A stretch of 64,000 bases of DNA from Saccopteryx bilineata (GCF_036850765.1 NC_089496.1:45498113-45562112), one strand, 5' to 3'. Counted from the stretch's first letter, positions 1-11,779 are shown. Notes: a model not told the origin generated them from the sequence alone. A program made the numbers and translations.

Positions 1-1148
1 TGCCGGCAGAGAGGGGCCGGCAGTGGGCTTAACAAGGCTGCGCCGTCCACTTCTCCACTGGCTCCATCTACTACACTGCTCTGACACTAACAAGGAGATG
101 GTATCCAACCCTCTCCCCCTAGTCCAAAGTCAAGCACAGAAAAGTGATGCCTTCTCTCCCGCCATGAAGCACTGCCCGTCACTGTCCTTTTCCGTAAAGG
201 AAACAAGACCTTTCTTGTGACTCCGAACAGCAATCCCAGAGGAGCCAGTCGGTGTCGCCTGCCAACATCCTCCTCGCCCCAGGCAGCCTAAGCTCTCACA
301 TTTTAGGGATCTCAACCAGCCGATGGCCTTTATCTTGCTCTGTCAACAAATGCATAAAAAGCCTGTGGTTTTTTTTCTTAACGCCTATCAGACTGGAAAC
401 AGTGCTAAAGAGGTGTGTCACCAGTGTCAGAACAGATGTCCACAGGGGAAAAAAAGGGCAACAGCTTATCTGTTTTTTCCTCAGAAGGTCAAATGTGAAC
501 AGGCAGGCTCAAAGGCCCCCACCCCACCCCCAGTCTCCCAGATATGTGGGGCCTGTCCCTGTGAGCCCCTGCCAGCCCTCCTGGGCACACCCCCTTCCCT
601 GCTGAATTTCTCAGTGTAAGAGACAGGAAGAACCTGCTAGCTCAGAAATAAAGCAGCAATGAAAAAGCCCAGTAATATGAGTTCAAATAAATTCCCACAT
701 AAGCAAGCCCATAATCTTCTTCCATCTGAATCAGTGGGGAAGAAAAGAATTCACTTCCCTTTAAACCTGGGGATGTGTCTCAAAAAAATGCATTAAACTG
801 AAACGCCTCATATGACAACGAGCTAAATAATGACTAGATCATGCATGCGTTCTTAGAGGTCATTTCATTTTCTTTGTGGTGTCAACATTCTTATTCCAGT
901 CTCTTCCCCACATCCCCCCCCCCCTCAGTGAAATAAACACACTGTTTGTGCCTTACACTGCTGACTGGAAAAGCACCTTCCTCAGCAGGAATCTCAGCTG
1001 GAACGCCAGAGAAAAGAGACACCCAGGTGGCCAAAAGAGGCGACGCACGGACCCAGAGTGACTTTCTCTGTGCCCTTCCCAGCAGCACGGCCAACCTGGC
1101 GCCTTCCCAGAAAGGTCATCAGAATAGGGACTGGCTTCCTCAGGGAGC
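1..1148. other. Unique intronic sequence, no feature seen
   Basis: I see no gene, RNA or clear interspersed repeat here. There is a short poly-C run near 913-925. The small open frames have no recognisable protein content. Confidence 0.5.
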
Positions 1149-1156
1149 AGCTAGAC

Positions 1157-1506
1157 CAGGGGTAGTCAATCTTTTCATACCTACCGCCCGCTTTTGTATC
1201 TCTGTTAGTAGTAACATTTTCTAACCACCCACCGGTTCCACAGTAATGGTGACTTATAAAATAGGGAAGTAACTTTACTTTATAAAATTTATAAAGCAGA
1301 GTTACAGCAAGTTAAAGCATATAATAATAATTACTTACCAAGTACTTTATGTCGGATTTTCGCTGTTTGGCAGAATAAATCTTTCTAAAACAACTTACTA
1401 TAGTTAAATCTCTCTTTTTATTTATACTTTGGTTGCTCCGCTACCGCCCACCATGACAGCTGGAACGCCCACTAGTGGGCGGTAGGGACCAGGTTGACCA
1501 TCACTG
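1157..1506 (+). mobile_element. Non-autonomous hAT transposon, copy 1
   Basis: This 350-bp element begins CAGGGGTAGTCAA and ends TTGACCATCACTG, which form terminal inverted repeats. It is flanked by 8-bp target duplications AGCTAGAC (1149-1156) and ATCTAGAC (1507-1514) that differ at one base. Eight-base duplications and CAG/CTG-type ends are hallmarks of hAT elements. There is no transposase frame. A second copy in the same orientation lies at 13595-13946 and is very similar throughout, suggesting fairly recent activity. Confidence 0.85.
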
Positions 1507-1626
1507 ATCTAGACTCTCCAAGGGAGGCAGTCAGGGAATGAGTAAGCGGAATAAGCATTAATTACACAAAGGGAAGTGATCGGTTTACCTGGTGGAGGGG
1601 CGGGTCCAGAAAGCTTAGAGGTCAAG

Positions 1627-1680
1627 GCTTGTGGGGACCCTGCCGCTTGTGGAGACCCTGCCGCTTGTGGAGACCCTGCC
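1627..1680 (+). repeat. 18-bp tandem repeat, three units
   Basis: The unit GCTTGTGGAGACCCTGCC occurs three times head to tail; the first unit has one substitution. Because 18 is a multiple of 3 it keeps an overlapping frame open on the minus strand, but nothing suggests coding. Confidence 0.85.
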
Positions 1681-4461
1681 ACAAGTTCCAGCCTGTCCAA
1701 GGGTGGGGATGACCGTTGGGAAGAGCTAGTGAGGTGAGCAAAGATCTGTAAGGGACACTCGAGAACTGCCAAGAATTTGGCACAGCTGGCCTTCAAAAGA
1801 GTTGCTCACAGACTTGGGTTTCACAAAGCAGGACTTTAAAGATAAGTAATGTGTCAAAGAAAAGTCGGGGGGGGGGGGACTATCTACTGTTTTCATCTTC
1901 ATTTCATGAAAGAAACGACAGTTTAGCACACATGGCACACCAAAGAGCACTGTCTCAGAATAAAGGGCGCAAATGACACACTTGAGGAAATGCCCTCAGT
2001 GTGTCTGCATTTTGCTACCGACCAATGGGAACAATGTCGCGAGCTGGCGCAGGTCTGCAGTTCCGGGCAGGGTCTCTTAAAGAGTTGAGGGGCTTTTTCA
2101 AGCTTCACAACAGTGAGAGGTTAGGAGCACTGAAGGGAGGCTGCAAGGGCTGCAAAGTCACATGCTTCTCCTGCCACAGGCTATCTGCCCCTAGGCCCCC
2201 TGAATGGCCTGATCAGGGAAAGAGATAGACTCTTGAGGTCTGAAATTCCAGTTATTTCAGCGTCTCTCGGCTGAATGTCAACTCATAAACTACTTTAAAG
2301 TACAGTGCATGGATTCATTAGAAGGAGCTGTTGTCCATTAAAAAAAAAGAATTCATATTAGAAGTAAAAATGTTTAAGTTACAGGTTAACAAAAAAGCAT
2401 CATGCTGTTAACTGTATAGAATAATTTAATGAATCGTATAAACAAAGAGGGAATATATCTAAATGTTAACAGCAACAGCCATGGGGGAGGTGTTACAAAT
2501 GTGCTTTATGTCTTTCTATGTCTTCTAAATTTTCTACAATTTATGTTTGTATTTTCCTATATCTTCTTCATTTTCTACATGACTTTTAAAACCAGAGGAT
2601 AAAATACTTTTATTTTTAGAATTTTGAGGGTCACAGCTCAATTTTTTAAACCCCCCCCCCCCTGCATTGAAATCGGTATAAATCGCCTCCATTCAGTAAA
2701 GGTGATTCACAATAACACTCTTGTCAAAACCAAAGAACTGTGGCTCAGGGGGACATACACTTGCTAATTATTTTCCTTTCTGCTTTAGCATACCTAGCAC
2801 GTTGTCATTTTACCTATATGTTTCCCAAAACCAATCAAGCAGGCTCTGGCCTTTATGTGGTTTCATTCTGACACGGTGAAGTGGGAGTTTCAGTTTGACT
2901 TATTTCATCAAGTAGAGGTGAAATCCAGCCAGATCTGTTGATTAGGTAGATGATCTCTTATACTTAAAAAAAAAAAAAAAAAAAAAAAAGGCTTTAGGTC
3001 AGCTCATGATGGAGGGGTTTAAAAGGAAATGAATCAGGGGTGGCAGACTCATGACAGCGTTCAGACCTCCTTTGTATAGGATTTTTCCATACGGAGCACA
3101 TCGCTCTGACAATTTTACTACAATTCATTCAAATACTTAAAAGTTCTATATTTAGTATCAAGTCCTAAAGTATGAACTGAAAACTAACGGCTTGACTTAC
3201 TTCTCATGAAACTCTGCATCTAGTTCCTGGTATGAGGAAGCTGGCCCTCTGACCCACTGCCCTTCCACCCACCCGTGACCCCGAGAGACTGACCCCGTTA
3301 GCACCCCCTTTTTCTCCCAAGCTCAACTACCTTTCCTCTAGTTCCTATTCGGCGCTTACCCTACGCAAGGCCTTGTACTGGCTTCTCCTATCTCCACTGA
3401 CTCAGATGAAGAAGTGAAAACTGTCAAGAGGCCACCGGAGGGTAAAAAATAAATCTGATTTCATCTTCCTTTGTAAAAGTGAAAGGTGAAAATAGAAAAC
3501 TGTACTCTGGAAATATAAGAATAAGAAGAGTGCAGTAAATTCATCAAGAACAGCAGATGAGGCAGGGATGACTGGAGCAAGGAAAAGGAAGAAGGTCAGA
3601 GGGGTGCGGAGGGCAGACAGAGGGGGCCATGACCTGGCGAGAGACACAGGAGAGATGCCGAGAAACGTACAGACACACAAAGAGTACTGTTCACACCAAC
3701 TGTTTTTCAAATCTGTGCAGCATGTTCACAACAAGCACAGAGAGGTATTATGTAGTTTCTTAGTTTCTAAAATTTATAAATCATGGACAAGGTTTAAGGA
3801 GCTGGTTGGCTAATCTCCAGCTTCCAGAGGCCAATTTCCAGTTTATGACAACTCTGCCTTTGAAGCGAAGATGGAGAAAAATGCTTCGGCGGAGAACAGC
3901 CGGAGACTGTCTCCAACCAAACTGTCCAGCCTGTGCGTGCCAGGCCGCGCCCACCCCCGCCCACCCCACCCCAGCCCTGCAGCATAAAATAGGAGGAACA
4001 CAACCTACAGAGCAAGGCTTAGCTCCGCGTGGACACTTCCCTCCACCGTATACACCCCGCCCTCCAGACGCTGGTCCCTGGAAGCCAAGTGCAACCTGGT
4101 CTTCCCACGACCCCGTGCTGCTGCACGGTCACCCTTGTGGAAATGTCTGCCCTTCTCTGGCTTCTAGTGTCACTCTTCCATCTAGACCCTGCTCAGGGGC
4201 TGCCCTGAAATCTGGCCTCTGACTGCCCCCTCCCCCGTGCTCCCCCCCCTCACACTCAGCCCCAGGAGCAGCGTGGGCAGCCAGGGCCCCTGAGGGAGAC
4301 CACGTGGGCCCCTCCTGAAGCCCACCGCTCCCTCCCGCACAGTCTCAGCCAGGGAGCGGCTCCTAGAAAATGCTTGATCAAGTCCAATTAATTACATGGA
4401 AGCGCCTGGCTCTTCTGCAAACAAATTAGACTGACAGCATTATTTTTACACGAAGAAAATG

Positions 4462-4464
<3 letters not shown>
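1681..4464. other. Intronic sequence with homopolymer runs
   Basis: There is no gene. The block contains a poly-G run (1868-1879), a poly-C run (2651-2662) and a 24-base poly-A run (2966-2989) that has no SINE body in front of it. A CAGGGGTGGC start near 3037 hints at a decayed hAT element but I could not find its other end. Confidence 0.5.

Positions 4465-4510
<46 letters not shown>
4465..4510. repeat. (GT)n(AT)n microsatellite
   Basis: About fifteen GT units are followed by about eight AT units, directly abutting the T-rich tail of the SINE at 4511-4914. Confidence 0.95.
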
Positions 4511-4511
<1 letters not shown>

Positions 4512-4914
4512 TTTTTTTGTATTTTTCTGAAGCTGTAAACGGGGAGAGACAGTCAGACTCCCGCATGCGCCGGACCGGGATCCACCCAGCACGCCCACCA
4601 GGGGGCGACACTCTGCCCACCAGGGGGCGATGCTCTGCCCACCAGGGGGCGATGCTCTGCCCCTCCGGGGCCTCGCTCTGTCGCAACCAGAGCCACTCCA
4701 GCACCTGGGGCAGAGGCCAAGGAGCCATCCCCAGCACCCGGGCCATCTTTGCTCCAATGGAGCATTGGCTGCGGGAGGGGAAGAGAGAGACAGAGAGGAA
4801 GGGAGGGGTGGAGAAGCAGATGGAGGCCTCTTCTGTGTTCCCTGGCCGGGAATCGAACCCGGGACTTCTGCACGCCAGGCCGACGCTCTACCACTGAGCC
4901 CACCGGCCAGGGCC
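4511..4914 (-). mobile_element. VES-like tRNA-derived SINE, full length
   Basis: Read on the minus strand, the copy starts with a tRNA-like head (A-box-like GGCTCAGTGGTAGAGCG, B-box GGGTTCGATTCC) followed by a pyrimidine-rich body, a GC-rich 3' part and an A-rich tail. This copy has three tandem 22-bp units in its 3' part, where most copies in the window have one. It is in the sense orientation relative to JAZF1. Confidence 0.9.
4595..4652 (+). promoter_or_regulatory. Three tandem CTCF-core-like motifs in a SINE
   Basis: CCACCAGGGGGCGA occurs at 4595-4608, 4617-4630 and 4639-4652, exactly 22 bp apart. It closely matches the published CTCF core (CCASYAGRKGGCRS). The match is visible in the sequence; binding is inference. 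Confidence 0.5.
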
Positions 4915-6375
4915 GGCAACTATATTTTTTAATGTCTTTTCCTAAAGCCTACATTTAAATCATGATTTTTTTAAATGACTAGCTTTTTTATTGAGGACAT
5001 TTTCATTATTAATATCTAGATTACAGGCTCCCCCCCACCCCACTACTACCTCACCATTACAATGAAAAGACAAGGTCAAAAAAAAAAAAAGATAGAGAGA
5101 GATCGGTCTATTCTAGACACAGATACCAGGAAACTGCACCTGAGGCAGACCTGGCCCACCAGTCTCCACTCTGACCCACTGTCACCGTCTGGACCGCATG
5201 AAACAGGTGCCCTCCCTCCTCCCTGGCGGTTTTCCTCGCATCTGGACCTGCCTTCTCTTCACCGGGCTAAGCACTGCCCGTCTCTCATCTCCTCCTCATT
5301 CAAGGCTTCCAGAGACTCATTCCTTGAAGGCCTTCTCTGGGGACCTATGTCATTGAACGTGACTACCAGAGTTGATGTGGCCCAGCGGTGACCGTGGCGG
5401 AGCTGCCCCTCACCGTGGCGGGATGCCACACCCCACTTAAGGGCCTTGCAGGCCTGCAGCAGCGTGGGCTCACACTGAGTTTGTGCGGAGCCAAACACGC
5501 CCTATATATACACCCTCTCCTGCCCCGCATTACTTCGCCCCGTTTCCCGGGAACAACCATGAGAATCTGAAAGAAGTCCCCATCAACACTTCACCTCGAG
5601 GAAACCAGGGGGTCACGGGTCCTCTCACAGGGAGGGAGGGAGTGAATGCAGCCCCTACGACAGGCAGGTTTTCCCAGGTTCTGAGGACTGCGATCCCGCT
5701 GGGCTGCCCTTCATAAGTGACCTGTATAAGGGACAAGCTGCAGAGCACAGATGGGCTTTGTCTCCAATTCTACAAACTGATCCCATAAGCAGAGGTGGCC
5801 AATAGAATGGACCAGAGTGGACCCAAAAGGAGTTGATGTACCCTTAATCATTACAATGCTCAAAGATGACAGACAGCCATCTGTCAGGATTCCTGCAGAA
5901 GAAATGTTGCATGGGCTTGCTGGGTGAGTTTCAGACCTCCAATGACCTTTCTAGTACTGAAGATTCGATAATTAACACAGTCCCTTCAAAATCCCTGGGC
6001 AAGCTTAACTTCATTTCTGATGCCCTCAAGTGAGGTCAGGACTAACATTCACTCAACAATCAACCAACTAACCAAACCACATTTACTCAGTATCTCCCGA
6101 TACCTGCCACTGTCTACACAGGTGTGAAGTAAATCCTACTCACACTTCCTATCCAGGGGCATCCTTTATCATGTTGCTTATACCTTATTAATCTATCACT
6201 CAGCAACTTTAGAATCTTGATGACAATTAATATTAAATCACTAATATCCCATTCTTACCTATCATTTATTAATTATATATGAGACTTCACTCAAACTTTC
6301 TGTAACATCAGTGACTACAAATATCAATTTCTTCCTAAGGTAAAGCCTACATACTGAAATAAAAAGTGGATTTAT
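4915..6375. other. Unique intronic sequence
   Basis: No gene or clear repeat apart from an A-rich run near 5079-5091. Short overlapping frames around 5060-5750 show no protein similarity I recognise. An AT-rich stretch lies at 6160-6370. Confidence 0.45.
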
Positions 6376-6734
6376 TTTTTTTATTATTTTTTACTTTTAT
6401 TTTTAGTTAGAGAGAGGAAGAGACAGACAGACAGGAAGGGAGAAAGATGAGAAGCTTCAACTTGTAGTTGCGGCACTTTAGTTGTTCATTGATTGCTTCT
6501 CATACGTGCCTTGACCAGAGGGCTCCAGCTGAGCCAGTGACCCCTTGCTCAAGCCAGTGACCTTGACCTTCAACACAGCAACCTTAGTTAAGCCAGTAAC
6601 CATTGGGCTCAAGCCAGTGACCATGGGGTCATGTCTAGGAATCCACACTCAAGTTGGCGACCTCAGGGTTTCGAACCTGGGTCCTCAGTGTCCCAGGTTG
6701 ATGCTTTAGCCACTGTGCCACCACCTGGGCAGGC
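6376..6734 (-). mobile_element. Rhin-type SINE, long form
   Basis: On the minus strand it has a diverged tRNA-like head, then repeated phrases of the type GGTCACTGGCTTGAGC, then a CTTCTCATC-containing tail region and an A-rich end. Flanks TAAAAAGTGGATTTAT and TAAAAAATGGGATTTCT look like a decayed target duplication, so this is an older copy. Confidence 0.8.
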
Positions 6735-8522
6735 TAAAAAATGGGATTTCTATTATAGAAAAGAATAATCTTTGTTCCTCAAAGAAGATGATAGTCAAAA
6801 ACAGACAAAACATATGAAGAAGAGAAGAGCCCGAACATAAAAAGATAAAAAAGCCTCCAAGCAGATACAGTCATCTATTTGCAACTGCTATCTGCTCTTG
6901 TTCCCTAAAACTAAAAATAAAATTGGCCCGCGGTTTACTAAATTTGGCTGCAAGTACCTTTCCCACCAAACCACTCTGCAATCACATCAGTCACTAATAA
7001 AAATGATCGGGAGGGGGCGGGCCGAGAGGCCAGAGTAAAGCAGACTGTATGTTTTCTGGAATGGATGATGAAACAGGTTTCACTTCTTGTTTCAACTACT
7101 TTAGCACCTTCTCGTTTTACTCCATTTCAGGCCCATTAAAGGGACCGGGCAGTTGGGCAGACTATGAGGAGAACTCATTTTGAGAGAAGATTAAAACCCG
7201 CCCTGGTCATAAACTATCTTCGGTTACTGTTACACATCAGTCAAACTAAACCATTCGCTCGGGGTGAGACTCATGCTGCCGGGCTCGGGGCTAATACATC
7301 ACTCTTCTGATGGAGGCGCAAGTCCACTAATTACCAGAATGGGCTGCCACGGCCACACGGTCTCCATTCTTCCCCTATAAAGAGCGTTTTAGTTTTGAGG
7401 CAAGAGGAGGAATTCAGATGGGAAATGAGTAATTTGGGAACCTCTTTCTGCTCTCTGGCCTGCAGTAAGTAATCCTTTCTTCCCCTTTCAAAATCAATCA
7501 GCGAAGGTACTGAACACAGAAAGCAGGGGCTGGCCGCGCTTGGCCGAGTGCAAGAACAGCCTCCAGCCCAATTCTGAAGGATCCCGCTCAGCATTGACCC
7601 GCGCAAAGGAGACACAGAGAAACCCCCACGTCCAGGTCGTGACAGCCCAGAAAGTGTGTGTGCAGGTGTGTGTGTTTGTGTGTGTCACCACCGATGGACA
7701 AAGGCAAGCACCACATTCGGAGGCTGTGCTGCACAGCAGGAAAGAGTGTATATGGTCCCTAGAACCCGGGTTCCAACTCTCACCCGCCTCTTACTGGACA
7801 GGCGACCTGGTGTGCACAAACCTGGCAGGGCTGTAGCCTTTTGACCTGTGAAGTGATCAGGAGGTACCTGTCTATTAAGGTGCCGTGAGGGTAGAGAGGC
7901 TAATACAGGTACTCTGTGAAGCACAGTACGTCTTACAGACAGGTCTACCCTGGATAGACACAGTATTCATTCAACCCAACCGCCGCTCCCTCCAGCAGAC
8001 TGGCGTTTTGAGGCTGCCAGGAACTATGCAACAATATACTTAAATACCAGGTCACCCAAATCGTTCCGCTGGAGCCACTGCGCCTCAACCAAGTCCTGGC
8101 TTGTGAAAGGTTCTCTTGGCCCTGTTTACTCTGGACGGGCATCAAGCGTCCGTTTCCCTCAGCGTGGGAGAGTCACCAGGTCAAGGCTGTCAAGGCCCCT
8201 CGTCCCACAGAGGAATCAGTCAAGGACTGAAACCACTCTGTGTGGTGGAGGTGGTGGCGATGGTGGTCGCCTGGCCCGTTTTACAGGGAGCCACTTCGTG
8301 GCTTTGATAGCGTCTGCCGCTGTCTGCTGTAAGAAACCTGCAGCCAAAACATGATTTGTCTATTCTGACTTGTGTACATTTTCTGAGCACAAGAGAGTAT
8401 TGATAAGGAATCTAGGTAAGAGGAGAAAATGTTTGTTGACTCCTCTCAAAGCACAAAATGTTCATTCAGTGAAGGGGGCCCTTGGCCCATGATAATCATG
8501 GGTGAGACTGCGTCTTCTACAC
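6735..8522. other. Repeat-poor intronic block
   Basis: No gene. The part from about 6880 to 7330 is free of recognisable repeats and rich in TAAT/ATTA homeodomain-type cores (for example CTAATTACC near 7326), so it is a candidate conserved regulatory element; this is inference without alignment. A GT-rich patch lies at 7655-7686. Confidence 0.35.
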
Positions 8523-8704
8523 CAGTGTGCAGCAGAATGGCCCAGAAGGCTTGTCAAAACCCAAACTGCTGGGTCCCAGCCCCACAGTTTCTGATTTGGT
8601 AAGCCTGAGGCAAAAGGCGCTGGCGCTTGGAATTTGCATTTCTAATACAGTTCTGGTAGATGCCCCATGCTGCTGGTCTGGGGACCACCCGTAGACAACC
8701 ACTG
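8523..8704. mobile_element. MER5A-like hAT fragment
   Basis: The block starts CAGTGTGCAGCAGAATG and ends ACAACCACTG. It has the MER5A-type core (GGGTCCCAGCCCCACAG, TTTCTGATTTGGTAAG) expected of this old palindromic non-autonomous hAT-Charlie element. Identification is by recalled consensus. Confidence 0.65.
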
Positions 8705-8750
8705 CTCTATGAACAGGAGTACCTCCTTAGCGGTAAAAAAGTGAAGGTCA

Positions 8751-9127
8751 GCCCTGACCGGTTGGCTCAACGGTAGAGCATTGGCCCAGTGTGTGGAAGT
8801 CCTGGGTTCGATTCCTGGCCAGGACACACAGGAGAAGCGCCCATCTGCTTCCCAACCCTCCCCCCTTCTCCTTTCTCTGTCTATCTCTTCCCCTCCTGCA
8901 GCCAGGGCTCCATTGGTGTAAAGTTGGCCCAAGTGCTGAAGATGGCTCCATGGCCTCCACCTCAGGCACTAGAATGGCTCCAGCCGAACTGGAGCAACGC
9001 CCCAGATGGGCAGAGCATCGCCCCCCTAGTGGGCATGCTGGGTGGATCTCGGTCAGACACATGCAGGAGTCTGTCTGACTGCCTCCCCACTTCTAACTTC
9101 GAAAAAATACAAAAATACAAAAAAATA
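8751..9127 (+). mobile_element. VES-like SINE, full length with target duplication
   Basis: It starts GCCCTGACCGGTTGGCTC and ends in an A-rich tail. The 12-bp direct repeat AAGTGAAGGTCA occurs immediately before the head and after the tail, which fixes the boundaries and shows LINE-mediated insertion. The B-box GGGTTCGATTCC is intact. The CTCF-like unit is imperfect here (minus strand, about 9018-9033). Confidence 0.92.
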
Positions 9128-9385
9128 AGTGAAGGTCAGGCCGTAGGATACAGCACAAGCCAAGAAAAGAGGGAGTGGTCATTCTCACTAGATATTTGCT
9201 GAATGAATGCATGAGTGAACAAGCAGGTGAGTAAGTCTGCCTCCATCAATACCACATATTTGTTTACACTTATATTATATTCCCATATTTGCTTGTATTG
9301 AGGTTACTGAACAGAATACATAAATCAAGATGGCCTTCAATGCCCTTCAACCAACCAGATTTCAAAATAAAAAAAAGAGTAACAT

Positions 9386-9386
<1 letters not shown>

Positions 9387-9419
<33 letters not shown>
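9387..9419. repeat. (CA)n microsatellite
   Basis: About sixteen uninterrupted CA units. Confidence 0.95.
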
Positions 9420-9421
<2 letters not shown>

Positions 9422-9471
9422 GTAATAGGCTGCTAAATGTACCTCAAAACCTATACTCTTCTTTCTCTCTC

Positions 9472-9740
9472 TTTTTTTTTTTTTTTTTTTTTTTGTATTT
9501 TTCTGAAGCTAGAAACGGGGAGAGACAGTCAGACAGACTCCCGCATGCGCCCAACCGGGATCCACCTGGCACGCCCACCAGGGGCTACGCTCTGCCCACC
9601 AGGGGGCGATGCTCTGCCCACCAGGGGGCGATGCTCTGCCCCTCTGGGGCGTCGCTCTGCTGCGACCAGAGCCACTCTAGCGCCTGGGGCAGAGGCCAAG
9701 GAGCCATCCCTAGCGCTCGGGCCATCTTTGCTCCAATGGA
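9472..9740 (-). mobile_element. 5'-truncated VES-like SINE
   Basis: The 3' half of the SINE is present and the tRNA-like head is missing. CTCTTCTTTCTCT lies before the poly-T (near 9457-9470) and a close match lies after the element, so the truncation happened at insertion rather than by later deletion. It carries two intact CTCF-core-like units and one decayed unit. Confidence 0.85.
9596..9631 (+). promoter_or_regulatory. Two tandem CTCF-core-like motifs in a SINE
   Basis: CCACCAGGGGGCGA occurs at 9596-9609 and 9618-9631, with a decayed third unit (CCACCAGGGGCTAC) at 9575-9588. Spacing is 22 bp as in the copy at 4595-4652. Confidence 0.45.
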
Positions 9741-9933
9741 GCTCTTCTTCTTTCTCTTAATAACAGAAGCCCCACGGTGTAGCTGGACAAATGGCTGTCC
9801 AGTTGCAAACTAGATTTCTCCACCTCCCTGCAACTAGGAATGTCTAGTAGCAGGTCCCTCTCTCCACTGGCTGAACAGCAGACACGGCGAGGAGCCCAGC
9901 TCCCACCCTGGAGCGCAGGACACGCTCTCAGAG

Positions 9934-10245
9934 CAGAGGCGGGCACACTTCTGCAAAGGGCCAGGCAGGACCTTTTTTTGGCTTTATAGGCCATATGACC
10001 TGTGTTGCAACGACTGAACTCTGCCACAAATACAACCACAAAGAGCATAAAAATAAACACATGTGGTTGTGTTCCAATAAAACTTTATTTAGGGACATAA
10101 AATTTGAGTTGCATATAATTTTCACATGTCAGAAAACTTTTTGCCAAACATTTGAAACTGTAGAAACCATTCTTTGTGTGGCGACCATACAAAAACAGAG
10201 GACTGGCCAAATTTGACCCTTGGGCCATAATTTGTCAACCCCTAG
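9934..10245. mobile_element. Old hAT-Charlie non-autonomous element
   Basis: The phrases AAAGGGCCAGGCAG, GTTCCAATAAAACTTTATTT and TTGTCAACCCCTAG match a widespread mammalian MER-type hAT-Charlie family (MER58-like by memory). Flanks TCTCAGAG and TCTAGGGG may be a decayed 8-bp target duplication. Confidence 0.6.
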
Positions 10246-10497
10246 TCTAGGGGATGATGAAGGAAGTGACAAGGGAGAAGGAAGCTGTCCTTAGTCTCCT
10301 GGGGCAGAGGTCTGATCCACCCTGAATCACAGTCCACTTTTGTTGACCATAAAGAAAGAAGCTCTCTCTTCTCTGAGCAATTGTACTTCACAGTCTCTAT
10401 TGAAGAAACTTAGTGTGTAACTATCAACCATGAACTATGTATACAAAATCACGTTTTGGTGTGAGACAGAAGGACTGTTCAAAATAAACCAAGTTAA

Positions 10498-10885
10498 GGC
10501 CCTGGCTGGTTGGCTCAGCAGTAGAGCATCAGCCCCGGCATGTGGAAGTCCCAGGTTCGATTCCCAGTCAGGGCACATAGGAGAAGCACCCATCTGCTTC
10601 TCCATCCTTCCCCCTTCTCCTTTCTCTCTATCTCTCTCTTCCCCTCCTGTAGCCAAGGCTCCATTGGAGCAAAGTTGGCCTGGGCACTGAGGATGGCTCC
10701 ATGGCCTCTGAGTCAGGCGCTAGAATGGATCAGGTTGCAACAGAACAACGCACCAGATGGACAGAGCACTGCCCCCTGGTGGACATGCTGGGTGTATCCC
10801 GGTCGGATGCATGGAGGAGTCTGCCTCACCACTTCTCACTTCAGAAAAATACCCCAAAAATAAAATAAAATAAAATAAAATAAAA
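10498..10885 (+). mobile_element. VES-like SINE with (AAAAT)n tail
   Basis: The head starts GGCCCTGGCTGGTTGGCTC and the tail is a run of AAAAT units. AATAAACCAAGTTAA is repeated perfectly on both sides as a 15-bp target duplication. The element contains a perfect CTCF-core match on the minus strand (10769-10782). Confidence 0.93.
10769..10782 (-). promoter_or_regulatory. CTCF-core-like motif in a SINE
   Basis: The minus strand reads CCACCAGGGGGCAG, which fits every position of the published CTCF core. The related SINE copies carry equivalent minus-strand sites at 11578-11591, 35930-35943 and 57572-57585 (the last with one mismatch). Binding is not shown by sequence. Confidence 0.45.
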
Positions 10886-11311
10886 TAAATAAACCAAGTT
10901 AAAAAAAATGGAAGAGTCCCTTTCTACATCCCTGATGTAAGCTTAAACACCATGTGCTTTCCTCGGAGGCACAACTGACAGAAATAAGTATCTTGGTCAC
11001 AAGAGCAGAAATCACCTGATTATCTACTCTCCCCTTATTCCTGCATACAGAACCTGGGACAACATCCCTTGCAAAAGAATTACACTTTTCAGCCTCCTGA
11101 GGCTCAGGGAATGGGGACTCTGGGCCTAAGGAGAACTAAGGCCACATTGAACACACTCATAATAGCAAAAACCAGAACAGAATGACAGGGTGCTGCCTCC
11201 AAGGTGGTGAAAAGAGGTTCTTGGGTAGGGCAGGAGAATCCTACTCATTTTAGATATAAAGCACCGATGTACACAAATAGTGTATCTGTGGCATTAAAAA
11301 TCACATGCCGG

Positions 11312-11681
11312 GGCCCTGGCTGGTTGACTCAGCGGTAGAGCATCGGCCCTGGCATGTGGAAGTCCCAGGTTCAGTTCCCAGTCAGGGCACACAGGAGAAG
11401 CACCCATCTGCTTCTCCGCCCTTTCTCCTCTTCTTTCTAATTCTCTCTTCCCCTCCTGCAGCCAAGGCTCCACTGGAGCGAGGCTGGCCTGGGCGCTGAG
11501 GGCGGCTCCATGGCCTCTGCTTCAGGTGCTAGAATGGCTCTGGCCAAAACAGAGCAATGCCCCAGATGGGCAGAACATCGCCCCCTGGTGGGCATGCCTG
11601 GTGGATCCCGGTCAGGCGCATGCAGGAGTCTGTCTGAACTGCCTCCCTACTTCTCACTTTGGAAAATACAAAAAAAAAAAA
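11312..11681 (+). mobile_element. VES-like SINE
   Basis: Head GGCCCTGGCTGGTTGAC, body and A-tail are all present; the B-box reads GGTTCAGTTCC, a mismatched version. A CTCF-core-like unit lies on the minus strand at 11578-11591. Flanking duplication is weak, suggesting moderate age. Confidence 0.88.
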
Positions 11682-11779
11682 TTTCACAGGCCAGGGAATT
11701 GGAAAGGATATATGAATCCTTAGTTCCTAGGGAAGGGCTTACTGAAAAAGGTTGCAAGACACAGATTTACATGAAACCC

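Noticed and set aside
2966..2989. 24-base poly-A as a SINE or retrocopy tail
   Set aside because: No SINE body, gene-like sequence or target duplication adjoins it; treated as a simple repeat.
8751..8830. tRNA-like sequences with A and B boxes at SINE heads
   Set aside because: These are tRNA-derived SINE heads followed by SINE bodies and A-tails inside target duplications, not tRNA genes; the same applies to every other copy.
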